Program-made: the position numbers and the translations under genes | Shown: in pieces, positions 41,582 through 50,250 of the stretch | Position numbering within the stretch: position 1 is the first letter of the stretch | Layout: the number at the start of each line of letters is the position of its first letter | The notes under the pieces: model-generated | What the model was told of the DNA's origin: nothing | Seen by the model: only the letters and a program-made list of their open reading frames with translations | The model's database searches: none | DNA from: Granulosicoccus sp. | Lineage (GTDB): Bacteria; Pseudomonadota; Gammaproteobacteria; Granulosicoccales; Granulosicoccaceae | Direction: 5' to 3' | Length of the DNA stretch: 64,000 nucleotides | Assembly (NCBI GenBank): GCA_023301795.1 | Contig: JALZVU010000008.1 | Span: 62,001-126,000 of the forward strand

Positions 41582-42534
41582 CGTGATATCCGCTGGGCAC
41601 CTGCCATTAGCAATAATACAATCAGCAATGCCGCCAATGGCCATAGGTGTAGATCGCGTCTCAACATCACAGGCGGTGCATCTACATCAGCTTTCTCAAG
41701 TGTGTCAATAGCGGCATATACAGCCTTTAAATCATCCAGAGTGCGAGCTCGAAAAAACTGTCCTCCTGCTATCTGCGAGACAGACTGAAGCGTTTCCTCA
41801 TCCAGGTCGGCAGACTGTGCCGTGTCGTAGCCGCTAATGTCGCCGTCTTCGCTGCCCAGTGCAATGGTATGAATGCGAATGTTTAGTGACAAGGCAAGCT
41901 CTGCAGCACTTTCAGGTTCCACCGAGCCTGCATTATTGGTTCCATCTGATAAAAGGATAATGGCTTTGTTCTCTGCCGGGTCGTCTCGTAAGGTCTGTAT
42001 AGCTAACCCGATAGCATCCCCGATAGCGGTAGAGCGTCCGGCCATGCCGATACCTGCACTATCCAAAATGCTGGACAACGCGTTTAGATCAAAGGTTAAC
42101 GGCGATGCGATAAACGCCTCTTTGCCGTAGAGCACAAGGCTAAGCCTGTCGCCTGCTCGTGCCGATACAAAATCATGGGCAACTTCTTTAACGACTGACA
42201 GCCGATCCATTTCCACGCCATCGAGTGAAAAATCTTCGCGTTCCATACTGGCCGATACATCTACAGTTATTGCCAATGCACGGCCACTGACAGGTTGAAC
42301 AGAACTGCGTCCTGGTATCCATGGCTGCGACAAGCTCAATAGCAATAGGCACCAAGCAAGCCATAGTAAGGTGATGCCGGCATTGAGTGATACATTGCTG
42401 CCGCTCTTAAGTGCGTTGAAGGCACTCTCCAGATCGGGAGGTATGCGCAGCGACTCATCGGTGTGTTGTGCGCTGTTAAACAGCAACGGCATCGGAAGTA
42501 ATAGAAAAATCCAGGGCCAGACAAACTGAATCAA
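41578..42534 (-). CDS. VWA-domain membrane protein (BatA-like)
   Basis: A 318-residue protein: membrane segment at the N-terminus (FVWPWIFLLLPMPLL), another near residue 55-70, a VWA domain with intact metal site TVDVSASME, SDGTNNAG and TIALGSED, and a C-terminal membrane helix (LWPLAALLIVLLLMAG). The order VWA-VWA-TPR-BatD is the classic bat order. In methanol-dehydrogenase operons the comparable mxaC/mxaL proteins help insert the metal, which may be relevant here. The gene overlaps both neighbours. Confidence 0.9.
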   Translation of the reverse strand: MIQFVWPWIFLLLPMPLLFNSAQHTDESLRIPPDLESAFNALKSGSNVSLNAGITLLWLAWCLLLLSLSQPWIPGRSSVQPVSGRALAITVDVSASMEREDFSLDGVEMDRLSVVKEVAHDFVSARAGDRLSLVLYGKEAFIASPLTFDLNALSSILDSAGIGMAGRSTAIGDAIGLAIQTLRDDPAENKAIILLSDGTNNAGSVEPESAAELALSLNIRIHTIALGSEDGDISGYDTAQSADLDEETLQSVSQIAGGQFFRARTLDDLKAVYAAIDTLEKADVDAPPVMLRRDLHLWPLAALLIVLLLMAGAQRISR

Positions 42535-43025
42535 CTGCCTTCTGCCTTTTCTGCAGTGTGGTCTGGAGTGCTTGCCGGTAGTGTTGCAATCAGTTTTTCA
42601 AGTTCATTGATAACCTTGCTCGTATCCTTATAGCTCGCGATATCGGGCTGGTAAAGAGCCTCTCCAAAAAGGCGACCATCGCCTTTACTAAACCAATGGG
42701 TGGCGAAGGCTGTATCGAGCTGTTGTAACCAGGGTGTACCACTGAGTGTCTCTACGCGATAGCCACGCAATAGCATCAGTTTTCGCAAGCCGGCTGCCGC
42801 TATGCCAATAGCCTCTTGTGGCGGTTTGTTATGCGCTTTGTGCAGGTGCTCCAGCACCTGTTTTTTCCATGCATTTGTCCGCTGGTGTTTACGGTGCCAT
42901 AGCAGTATTATTATAAATATAAGTACGGCTGCATTGGCGCCAATCAACCAGAGGGATACACCTTCGGGCGGCAGTGGTTCGCGGACATCACGCAGTTGTG
43001 CCAACAACTCTGCCGTATCCCTCAT
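42531..43025 (-). CDS. DUF4381 membrane protein
   Basis: A 164-residue protein with one membrane helix at about 24-42 (LWLIGANAAVLIFIIILLW), preceded by LLAQLRDVREPLPPEGVS, the standard opening of DUF4381. A cytoplasmic part follows, including LRKLMLLRGYRVETLSGTPWL and LYQPDIASYK. It sits between DUF58 and BatA, where this family is always found. It overlaps the DUF58 stop by one base. Function unknown beyond membership in the MoxR/Bat complex. Confidence 0.88.
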   Translation of the reverse strand: MRDTAELLAQLRDVREPLPPEGVSLWLIGANAAVLIFIIILLWHRKHQRTNAWKKQVLEHLHKAHNKPPQEAIGIAAAGLRKLMLLRGYRVETLSGTPWLQQLDTAFATHWFSKGDGRLFGEALYQPDIASYKDTSKVINELEKLIATLPASTPDHTAEKAEGS

Positions 43026-44134
43026 CAGGCAAGTACACCCTGGTCGCGTAACTGTGCAATGACAGCGTCATCGCCCAGTGTGTTGCTCAATAGCGGTATT
43101 CTCAATGAGTCAAAGCGCTGTATACGGGTTTGTTCAAGCTGCGTGAGCTGGTCACGCAGCACGTGTTGCTGCGCTCGGTTAATCATGGCGTGATGCACTG
43201 TTTTTTTATAAGTTGCGTAGGATGTATAGTCATAGTGTCCAGCGCGAAGTGGGTCATGCAGTAAGGGGTCGCTCATGTGAATAATCAGCTGTGTGGCGTT
43301 TACGCCTTGCTTGCCAAGCAATGCGCCGAATTGCTCGCCTTCATAATCCAGAGCGCTTATCCACAACGTGGTGGACTGTTGTTCGCCTTGCGTGCTCAAC
43401 CATTGCAGTAGTGTTGCCAGACTGGGGCCGTGGGCTGGGTTATCTGACGGTAGAGCGTGTTGCGCGTCTTCATTCACTTCGACGTTTGCCGGGTTCCAGA
43501 TAGTTTGTTTACCCGTTGGATTTCCAGCTTTGGCGCGCTTTACGTGTTGTGCTGAAGGGTTGATGTGGCTTTTGCTTAGCGTCTGCACCGCCTTGATGTA
43601 TTCTCGGGCCAAGGTTGCACAGCCTCGAATGGCAAACGAATGCCCAGCGCCTGGTGCAGTGATGCATACGCCGGTCTGGGTGAGGATGTTAAGACACACG
43701 TGTGTGCCACTGTGCGTGCTAAGCCAAAGCAATCGCGCGCACAAGATAACAGTGCGTGTTGCACGCAGTTGTTGTGAGCCTGTAAACATACAGTGTCGTA
43801 GATCGCAAACAATGCTCAGACGCCTCTCTTTTTCTTCCCGATAAAGACGCGTATGCAATTGATCTGTCCGGGCACTGGCGCGCCAATCAATGTGGCGTAT
43901 GTCGTCGCCTGCGCTGTAGGGGCGAAGATCGTCGTAGTCTGTACCGTGCCCGCGTTTACGGCTTCTGAAGGTGCCGATCCATGCCCCATTGGAATCAGGC
44001 GTAATCCGGGTGCTTGGTGTTGGCAGATGTCGTAGTTCCAGCAGTTGCTCGATGCTTATGTGTATCGAGTCTGTAGCCCTTGTTATTGGGCTGGAAGCAT
44101 TATTGCCAGGTAGGCTATTCACATTGCCCATCAC
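43025..44134 (-). CDS. DUF58 protein (MxaS-like)
   Basis: A 369-residue soluble protein with the DUF58 core GTDYDDLRPYSAGDDIRHIDWRASAR (key residues R-PY--GDD-R-IDW--SAR) at about 65-92, followed by a VWA-like fold. DUF58 proteins pair with MoxR ATPases; MxaS is the equivalent in methanol dehydrogenase operons. A roughly 50-residue insertion rich in Lys, Pro and Asn (around 200-235, HVKRAKAGNPTGKQTIWNP) is not usual for the family. It lies nine bases after moxR. Confidence 0.88.
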   Translation of the reverse strand: MMGNVNSLPGNNASSPITRATDSIHISIEQLLELRHLPTPSTRITPDSNGAWIGTFRSRKRGHGTDYDDLRPYSAGDDIRHIDWRASARTDQLHTRLYREEKERRLSIVCDLRHCMFTGSQQLRATRTVILCARLLWLSTHSGTHVCLNILTQTGVCITAPGAGHSFAIRGCATLAREYIKAVQTLSKSHINPSAQHVKRAKAGNPTGKQTIWNPANVEVNEDAQHALPSDNPAHGPSLATLLQWLSTQGEQQSTTLWISALDYEGEQFGALLGKQGVNATQLIIHMSDPLLHDPLRAGHYDYTSYATYKKTVHHAMINRAQQHVLRDQLTQLEQTRIQRFDSLRIPLLSNTLGDDAVIAQLRDQGVLA

Positions 44135-44143
44135 ACTTGGCCC

Positions 44144-45151
44144 CTACAAACGGGGCGTATTCTCGAGAATTTGCTGGACAACATCGCGCTCGCTGATGCC
44201 GGCTGCGCGTGTGCGATAGTCCAGTATGATTCGACCACACAGAATATCGGGTGCAAGCTGCGCAACATCATCGGGTGTTACGTAGTTGCGCAGGTGTAGC
44301 CAGGCATGGGCGCGTGCAGCTAAAGCCAGGTTAATGGATGCACGAGGGCTGGCGGCATGCGCAATTTCACCAGGCTTAACACCGCCTTTGCCGATTCCTC
44401 GTGTCGCGCCTGTCAGGCGCACGATGTAATCTTTTACTGCATCGCTAATGAAGACACCGTGAACCGCGTTGCGTGCGCTAGCCACATCATCGACAGTGCA
44501 CAGTGCAAGGCTTTGGTGATCGTGCTCCGAGGCATTGCTGTTCTCGGCTAGAACCTGATCGAGAATCCGACGCTCGTTGTCCAGCGTGGGAAGTGATAGT
44601 TGGACAAAAAACATGAAACGATCCAACTGTGCTTCGGGTAGCGGGTAGGTGCCTTCATGTTCAATGGGGTTCTGCGTGGCAGCCACCAGAAAAGGTTCTT
44701 CCAGTACGCGTGTCGTACCGCCGGTACTGATCTGACGTTCACCCATGGCTTCCAGTAGGGCGCTTTGGACTTTGGGCGGTGCACGATTAATCTCATCGAC
44801 CAACACAATGTTGTTAAACAGAGGCCCCGGTATAAAACGAAATTCGGCAGTAGGCTGATGAAACACGTCGCTACCGGTCATGTCAGTGGGTAGTAGATCT
44901 GGAGTGGCCTGGATACGCACAAATCGCGCATCCATCAATCGGGAAAACTCTTTTATCGTGCGTGTCTTTGCAACACCAGGGGGGCCTTCAATCAGAATAT
45001 GTCCGCCGCACAGCAGCGCTATAAGGAGTCGTTGGGTGAGCTGTTCAAGACCCACAAGCTGCGCTTGCATGGCAGGTACTAGCTGATGAACAGCGTGTGG
45101 TGCGACGAGCGTGTCGTGGTGCGTGATGTCCGCCGAAGGCAGGTTACTCAT
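44144..45151 (-). CDS. MoxR-family AAA+ ATPase
   Basis: About 335 residues from ATG 45151 (a TTG further upstream at 45208 would overlap the previous gene and is unlikely). Walker A is EGPPGVAKT, Walker B VLVDEINRAPP, and sensor ATQNPIEHEGTYPLPEAQLDRF. MoxR ATPases act as chaperones with DUF58 and VWA partners to activate metalloenzymes. It starts 13 bases after the CXXCW gene and leads the DUF58-DUF4381-VWA-VWA-TPR-BatD series, in the order of mxaRSACKL. Confidence 0.95.
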   Translation of the reverse strand: MSNLPSADITHHDTLVAPHAVHQLVPAMQAQLVGLEQLTQRLLIALLCGGHILIEGPPGVAKTRTIKEFSRLMDARFVRIQATPDLLPTDMTGSDVFHQPTAEFRFIPGPLFNNIVLVDEINRAPPKVQSALLEAMGERQISTGGTTRVLEEPFLVAATQNPIEHEGTYPLPEAQLDRFMFFVQLSLPTLDNERRILDQVLAENSNASEHDHQSLALCTVDDVASARNAVHGVFISDAVKDYIVRLTGATRGIGKGGVKPGEIAHAASPRASINLALAARAHAWLHLRNYVTPDDVAQLAPDILCGRIILDYRTRAAGISERDVVQQILENTPRL

Positions 45152-45164
45152 TGTCGCAAACTCA

Positions 45165-45770
45165 TTATTGCGAGTCCCGCGTGGCTGGATTGTCTGGGGT
45201 ATCGTCAAAAAAATTCAGTGGAAAAACCCGGGTCAGGGTATGGCCATCCTCCAGCCAGCCATCGCTACCTAACGGGTACCAATGCAAGTTGGTGTAGCCC
45301 AGCTGAGTTGCCCTGCGTGTGGCGTTCCACGATTGCCAGCAATCGGATGTGCAGAAAAATACAAGTGGCGCCGCCTTGTCAGCACCGCTCAGGCGCTCCA
45401 GATTGCGTTCAAAGTAATCCTTAGCGTCGCTTTGCAGCGTGCCTCTGCCCACTTCGGGCAACCAGGTAGCACCTGGGATGGATTCTCGTTCCTCGGTGAT
45501 CACCCAATGCCCATCCAGTGGGTCAGGACCCAGACCTTTGGGCGGGTACACATCAATAAACACAGCGATGCCGTCATCGTGCAGTGTGCGTGCGGCTGGC
45601 GTATCTACCGTTATGGCATCGGGTATGTCGGTTGGCACCGGTGCCCGATAGCGCTCCATACGCAGTCCAGACGTGGGGTCTACAGCATAGGTTTGTTGGG
45701 CCTGCACTGATCCACTCAATAGGGTGAGTAGCGCAAGCGTGCCAGTTAAAATCGTAGAAACCCGTGTCAT
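45165..45770 (-). CDS. rhodanese-like PQQ-associated CXXCW-motif protein (TIGR03865-like)
   Basis: About 201 residues from ATG 45770: signal peptide (TGTLALLTLLSGSVQAQ), then a rhodanese-like domain with PDAITVDTP, FIDVYPPKG, WLPEVGRGTL and the signature FFCTSDCWQSWNA, where two cysteines flank three residues before Trp. The family is found beside PQQ-dependent dehydrogenases in the periplasm; its role is thought to involve thiol or sulfur chemistry. A longer frame to 45830 adds a non-signal leader. It is the first gene of the MoxR/Bat operon. Confidence 0.87.
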   Translation of the reverse strand: MTRVSTILTGTLALLTLLSGSVQAQQTYAVDPTSGLRMERYRAPVPTDIPDAITVDTPAARTLHDDGIAVFIDVYPPKGLGPDPLDGHWVITEERESIPGATWLPEVGRGTLQSDAKDYFERNLERLSGADKAAPLVFFCTSDCWQSWNATRRATQLGYTNLHWYPLGSDGWLEDGHTLTRVFPLNFFDDTPDNPATRDSQ

Positions 45771-45896
45771 ATTATTCAGTATGCGCGTTCGTTTTCGCCG
45801 TTGCCGTGGTACCAAAGTGCAACACTGCAAACTCTATTGAGTTGTGTGTCATCTGTGTAGACTCTAACGTAATCACCAACATAATAGAGACTCTGT

Positions 45897-46892
45897 ATGA
45901 ATACAACCGGGCGAACACTGCTACGTTCATTAAGCGCCATCGTTATGTTTGCGTTGAGTTTGCAGCTACTGGCGGCAGACACACCAGTGGTGCGGGTGGG
46001 AGTGTTGAAGTTCGGCACTGTTAATTGGGAACTCAAATCCATGCAGCATCATGGGCTGGATAAGGCCAATGGATTCGAGTTGGAAATTGTGCCATTTGCA
46101 GGCGGTGATGCCACTCGCATTGCACTCATGGGTGGCGATGTAGACGTTGTTGTATCTGATTGGCTTTGGGTATCGCGTCAGCGCGCAGAAGGCCGTCCTC
46201 TGACCTTCGTACCTTATAGCTCATCAGTGGGTGCCATCATGGTGCGCGAAGACAGTGATATAAAAACACTGGCCGATCTGAAAGGCAAGAAGCTGGGTGT
46301 GGCGGGAGGGCCGCTGGACAAGAGCTGGTTGCTACTACAAGGTATGGCCACTCAGGAGCACCAACTCGCACTGGCTGCCGAGAACGACATTGCTTTTGGT
46401 GCGCCGCCTCTGTTGGCGGAAAAAACCAAAGACGGCGAGCTGGATGCCGTGCTGAACTACTGGCATTACTGTGCACGGCTGGAAGCTGTGGGATTCCGCC
46501 GACTGGTGAGTGCTGAAGAGGCCGCCATGGCATTAGGGTCTACAGGACCTGTATCAGCGATTGGCTATGTGTTCAGCGATCAGTGGGCACAAGGTGGAGT
46601 TGCCAAGGCGTTTGTTGATGCTTCTCGGCAGACCAAGCAGATCATGAACGACTCAGATGAAGAATGGCAGCGTCTATCAAGCTCCGGCGCCATTAAGGAT
46701 TCGCCCGAAGCGCTAATAGTGCTTCGGGATAGATTTCGTGAAGGCATTCCCGTTAGAGCGCATGAGGATGAAGTTGCTGATGCGGCTTTGATCTATGGCG
46801 TGCTCAGTGAGCTGGGTGGAAAGAAGCTGGTAGGCAATTCCACAGTTATGGCTGAAGGTACCTATTGGGGCGGTGCCTCCTTGAGCAAATAA
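45897..46892 (+). CDS. ABC transporter substrate-binding protein (NMT1/TauA-type)
   Basis: A 331-residue periplasmic protein with signal peptide (IVMFALSLQLLAA) and an NMT1/SsuA-like fold: VRVGVLKFGTVNWELKSM, FAGGDATRIALMGGDVDVVVSDWLW and LADLKGKKLGVAGGPLDKSW (quoted in part). The family binds small sulfonates, nitrate, thiamine precursors and other ligands; no ligand is assignable. It is first of a three-gene set with permease and ATPase, divergent from the CXXCW gene across a 126-base region. Location inside a quinoprotein locus suggests a link to alcohol metabolism or metal supply. Confidence 0.9.
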   Translation: MNTTGRTLLRSLSAIVMFALSLQLLAADTPVVRVGVLKFGTVNWELKSMQHHGLDKANGFELEIVPFAGGDATRIALMGGDVDVVVSDWLWVSRQRAEGRPLTFVPYSSSVGAIMVREDSDIKTLADLKGKKLGVAGGPLDKSWLLLQGMATQEHQLALAAENDIAFGAPPLLAEKTKDGELDAVLNYWHYCARLEAVGFRRLVSAEEAAMALGSTGPVSAIGYVFSDQWAQGGVAKAFVDASRQTKQIMNDSDEEWQRLSSSGAIKDSPEALIVLRDRFREGIPVRAHEDEVADAALIYGVLSELGGKKLVGNSTVMAEGTYWGGASLSK

Positions 46893-46964
46893 CGCGTTCT
46901 GTTTGTAGATACTCCTAAGGTGTATGTGATTTAAATTCATGCGCGTGAAACCGACAGAATCGGC

Positions 46965-47750
46965 GTGAAAACACAAAACGGACAAGTGCATCAGGCGCGT
47001 AGTCGGTCCTGGCCATGGATGTTGGGATCGGTGCTCGCATTCATGGTGTTGTGGAGTGGCGTGTCTCATACGCTTAATGACAACTCATTGCCCACGCCAT
47101 GGGCTGTCTGGCAATCGTTTGTCACTGAGTTGCAATCAGGTGAGTTGTTTTATCACCTTGGAGCCACGTTGCTTAGAGTGCTGGCAGCATTTACAGTGGC
47201 GATGGTCATTGGTAGCGCCATTGGTATCTGGTTGGGTATGTCTGAAAAAGCGGACCGTATCGTGGATCCGTGGATCATATTGCTGCTCAATATCCCTGCT
47301 CTGGTTATTATTGTGCTGAGCTATATCTGGTTCGGCCTGAATGAGGCGGCAGCCATTGGTGCGGTGGCATTGAACAAGATTCCCAATGTGACGGTGACCT
47401 TGCGTGAAGGAGCCCGCTCGCTGTCGCCTGAGTTTTCGGAGATGGCCGCGGTGTATCGCTTTGGGCTTCTCAAGCGTTTGTTGCATGTCATTTTGCCGCA
47501 GCTGCAGCCGTTTTTTGCAGCGGCCACCCGGAGCGGTGTGGCACTTATCTGGAAAATCGTGCTAATTGTGGAATTATTAGGTCGATCTAACGGCGTGGGA
47601 TTTCAGATACACCTGTATTTTCAGTTGTTCGATGTCGCTACCATCCTGGCTTATACACTGGCTTTTGTAGTGGTCATGCTGGTGGTGGAATACGCCATTT
47701 TGCAACCGCTGGACAGGCACTCTAACCGCTGGCGAGGTGCTCGTGTCTGA
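46965..47750 (+). CDS. ABC transporter permease (SsuC/TauC-type)
   Basis: A 261-residue membrane protein with about six helices and the coupling-helix segment EFSEMAAVYRFGLLKRLLHVILPQLQPFF-like (key E-A---G---R--H-ILP). The start is GTG 46965. It pairs with the binding protein and with the ATPase gene, which it overlaps by 14 bases. Transport direction inward is inferred from the binding protein. Confidence 0.9.
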   Translation: MKTQNGQVHQARSRSWPWMLGSVLAFMVLWSGVSHTLNDNSLPTPWAVWQSFVTELQSGELFYHLGATLLRVLAAFTVAMVIGSAIGIWLGMSEKADRIVDPWIILLLNIPALVIIVLSYIWFGLNEAAAIGAVALNKIPNVTVTLREGARSLSPEFSEMAAVYRFGLLKRLLHVILPQLQPFFAAATRSGVALIWKIVLIVELLGRSNGVGFQIHLYFQLFDVATILAYTLAFVVVMLVVEYAILQPLDRHSNRWRGARV

Positions 47751-48498
47751 TATCGCAGACTCGCAATTACCGGAAACCGTGCTTGATATTCAGGTGGCTG
47801 GACGTTCGTTTGACCTGGCCGGCGGAGGCGCTCTGCATGCGGTGGGTAAGTTGGCGTTTTCACTCACCGCGCGCTCGTTCACCTGCATCGTAGGTCCGTC
47901 GGGGTGTGGCAAGACCACCACACTACGGATGATACTGGGACTAGACACTGGCTTTGAAGGCACCATTCGTCAGCCCGATAGCAGCAGCGTGGCGGCGGTT
48001 TTTCAGGAGCCTCGATTATTGCCGTGGCGTACGGTAGAGCAGAATGTTCGCCTGGTTTTGCCTAAAAACCAGCGTGATCAATCACTGGATGCACTGTTTG
48101 ACGTGCTGGAGCTGGATGAGGTGCGACACTTCTATCCAAGCCAGTTGTCGTTAGGGCTTGCACGCCGTGCCGCGTTGGCCCGTGCGTTTGTGCTCGAACC
48201 TCAATTGCTGATACTGGACGAGCCTTTTGTCTCTCTTGACGATGTCACAGCTCACAGACTTAGGCAACTATTACTCAGTTTGTGGCACAGACAGCCAACG
48301 ACCGCGTTGATGGTCACACACAATATCCGTGAGGCTACATTGCTTGCAGACAGGATCCTGGTGTTTGGCAAACGTCCCACCTGCGTGTTGGGGGAGTTGG
48401 TTATTGATACATCACGTGAACAACGTGATGATGCGTTTGTTGAGCACGTGGTGGGGCAGGTGAGCGATATCGGAAAGTTGAACAACCCGCTACGCTGA
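47737..48498 (+). CDS. ABC transporter ATP-binding protein (SsuB/TauB-type)
   Basis: A 253-residue ATPase: Walker A GPSGCGKTT, Q-loop FQEPRLLPWRT, a weak signature LSLGLARRAALARA in which LSLGL replaces the usual LSGGM/LSGGQ, Walker B LLILDEPFVSLDD and switch His in VTHNIREA. The altered signature (SLGL) is unusual but occurs in related transporters. The GTG start at 47737 or 47743 overlaps the permease gene. It ends nine bases into the convergent PQQ-linked permease gene. Confidence 0.9.
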   Translation: MLVSDIADSQLPETVLDIQVAGRSFDLAGGGALHAVGKLAFSLTARSFTCIVGPSGCGKTTTLRMILGLDTGFEGTIRQPDSSSVAAVFQEPRLLPWRTVEQNVRLVLPKNQRDQSLDALFDVLELDEVRHFYPSQLSLGLARRAALARAFVLEPQLLILDEPFVSLDDVTAHRLRQLLLSLWHRQPTTALMVTHNIREATLLADRILVFGKRPTCVLGELVIDTSREQRDDAFVEHVVGQVSDIGKLNNPLR

Positions 48499-49299
48499 TG
48501 CAGTTTTGCTGGCACGAAACCGTCGGGCTGGATCATAAGACCAGCAAGCTGCACTGAAAAACACCAGAGTGCAAACCATCAATACGCTCATGGATACACC
48601 GTTAAATTGTCCGTAGAACGCAAAGCGGATAGCTTCGATAGCGTGTGTGAAGGGGTTCAGCTCACAAATTTGTGCGAGTAGATCACTGGACTCTCGCATC
48701 TTCCATATCGGGTACAACGCCGACGACATAAAAAACAGAGGGAAGATAATAAAATTCATGACACCAGCGAAATTCTCTAATTGTTTTACCATTGAGGATA
48801 TAAGCAGGCCAAGCGAACCCAGCATGATGCCACTGAGTATCATGACCGGTAATGCAAGGATGACACCTTGATAGGCAAAGTCGATGCCCGCCAGGCGTGA
48901 TGCAATAAGAAAGGTGGCTATCTGCATGATTGACACCAGTACGCCTGCCAGCAGTTTGCAAAGCAGTAGGTACCAACGTGGCAGCGGTGCAGTCAGTAAG
49001 ACGCGCATGCTGCCCATTTCCTGATCGTAGACCATCGACAATGATGATTGCATGCCGTTGAACAGCTGGATCATGCCGATGAGTCCCGGAATGATGTAGA
49101 CCTCATAGCTTATATAGGTCTGGTAGGGCGGGATTATGGACAGACCCAGCGCTGCTCGAAAGCCTGCAGCAAATACCACTAGCCATAACAACGGTCGCAC
49201 AAGAGCTGCCAGGAAACGCTCGCGCTGATGTACGAAACGCAACAACTCGCGCACTGTTATGCCTGTTAAGGCATGGAGGTATCGTCGCTGAGCGTTCAT
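48490..49299 (-). CDS. ABC-2 type permease of the PQQ-alcohol dehydrogenase-linked system (PedC-like)
   Basis: A 269-residue ABC-2 membrane protein: RPLLWLVVFAAGFRAALG, the SYEVYIIPGLIGMIQLFNGMQ region, YDQEMGSMRVLLTAPLPRWYLL, PLFFMSSALYPIWKM and LNPFTHAIEAIRFAFYGQ. It belongs with the ATPase gene upstream, six bases away. The pair matches the permease and ATPase of the PQQ-ADH-associated ABC system, reported in Pseudomonas putida (PedA1A2BC) as needed for lanthanide-dependent alcohol growth. The binding protein and beta-propeller of this set are at 17.6-19.9 kb. Confidence 0.87.
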   Translation of the reverse strand: MNAQRRYLHALTGITVRELLRFVHQRERFLAALVRPLLWLVVFAAGFRAALGLSIIPPYQTYISYEVYIIPGLIGMIQLFNGMQSSLSMVYDQEMGSMRVLLTAPLPRWYLLLCKLLAGVLVSIMQIATFLIASRLAGIDFAYQGVILALPVMILSGIMLGSLGLLISSMVKQLENFAGVMNFIIFPLFFMSSALYPIWKMRESSDLLAQICELNPFTHAIEAIRFAFYGQFNGVSMSVLMVCTLVFFSAACWSYDPARRFRASKTASA

Positions 49300-49305
49300 A
49301 TATTA

Positions 49306-50079
49306 TTAACCAACAGTTTGCGCTTTGTGTCCATCGCTGACGTATTGCATCAGTGCGGGAAGATCGCTGAGCTGATTGTCTTCCAGCAAATTCTTGGCAA
49401 TACCATCATGGTGCAGTTTGCCAGCGTGCAATAACGCTACCCGATCAGTATCGCGAATTTCATCGATCAGGTGAGTAGCCCACAGTACAGCGCAACCTTG
49501 GCTTGAGGGTAGTTCACGCACATAATCAACGAGTTCAGCCCGTGTCGGAATATCAAGCCCTACGGTGGGCTCGTCGAGAAGCAGAATGCTTGGCTCGTGC
49601 AAGGTTGACCGTATAATCTCGACACGACGCCTGTGGCCGCCATTGAGAGTTCGTACTTTGTCGTTGGCGCGTGTGTGCAAGTCCATGCGTTTAAGTGCAT
49701 CTGCTATCCGGCTTCGGGCAGTGGCTTTGGGTAATCCATGCAGTGCGCAGAAATACAGCAAATTTTGTTGAACGCTTAAATCCAGATCCAGCGTTTGAGC
49801 CTGGAAAACGATCCCTAATGGCGCTAATGCGTCAGAGCGCTTCAACAAAGACTGCCCATTAATCGAGATGCTGCCGCGTGCGGGTGCAAACAGGCCGCAG
49901 ATAAGTGAAAATAGTGTGGTTTTGCCGGCACCGTTAGGTCCCAGAAGTATAGTGAGCTCCCCGTGAGCCAATGTGAGACTGACGTCATTGAGCGCCTGCT
50001 TGCTGCTGTAATCAAACCCCAATGCTCTGATGTCCAGCGCGGGTGTTGATGCTGTGTCAGTGGGCGGGTGTATGGTCAT
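49306..50079 (-). CDS. ABC ATPase of the PQQ-alcohol dehydrogenase-linked system (PedA1-like)
   Basis: About 257 residues from ATG 50079 (a longer frame to 50169 adds 30 residues). Walker A is GPNGAGKTT, Q-loop VFQAQTLDLDLSV, signature LNGGHRRRVEI (the LSGGQ position reads LNGGH), Walker B ILLLDEPTVGLD, and switch His in WATHLIDEI. LNGGHRRRVE is typical of the TIGR03864 PQQ-associated ATPases. It is divergent from the cytochrome c-550 gene, so the roughly 170-base gap probably holds both promoters. Confidence 0.88.
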   Translation of the reverse strand: MTIHPPTDTASTPALDIRALGFDYSSKQALNDVSLTLAHGELTILLGPNGAGKTTLFSLICGLFAPARGSISINGQSLLKRSDALAPLGIVFQAQTLDLDLSVQQNLLYFCALHGLPKATARSRIADALKRMDLHTRANDKVRTLNGGHRRRVEIIRSTLHEPSILLLDEPTVGLDIPTRAELVDYVRELPSSQGCAVLWATHLIDEIRDTDRVALLHAGKLHHDGIAKNLLEDNQLSDLPALMQYVSDGHKAQTVG

Positions 50080-50250
50080 TGACAGTGTCGTTGGCTTGCG
50101 ATGAGAGACAGGAAGTGGCAGACTCAATTTGAGGCGACTGTTGCCGCCGAAGCATAAGAGTGTGTGCACAGAACCAAAAGTACCATTTTAATGTACCCGA
50201 AAGTGCCCTATGTTCGAGGGTCTGAATCACCATTGACACTATACTAAAGT

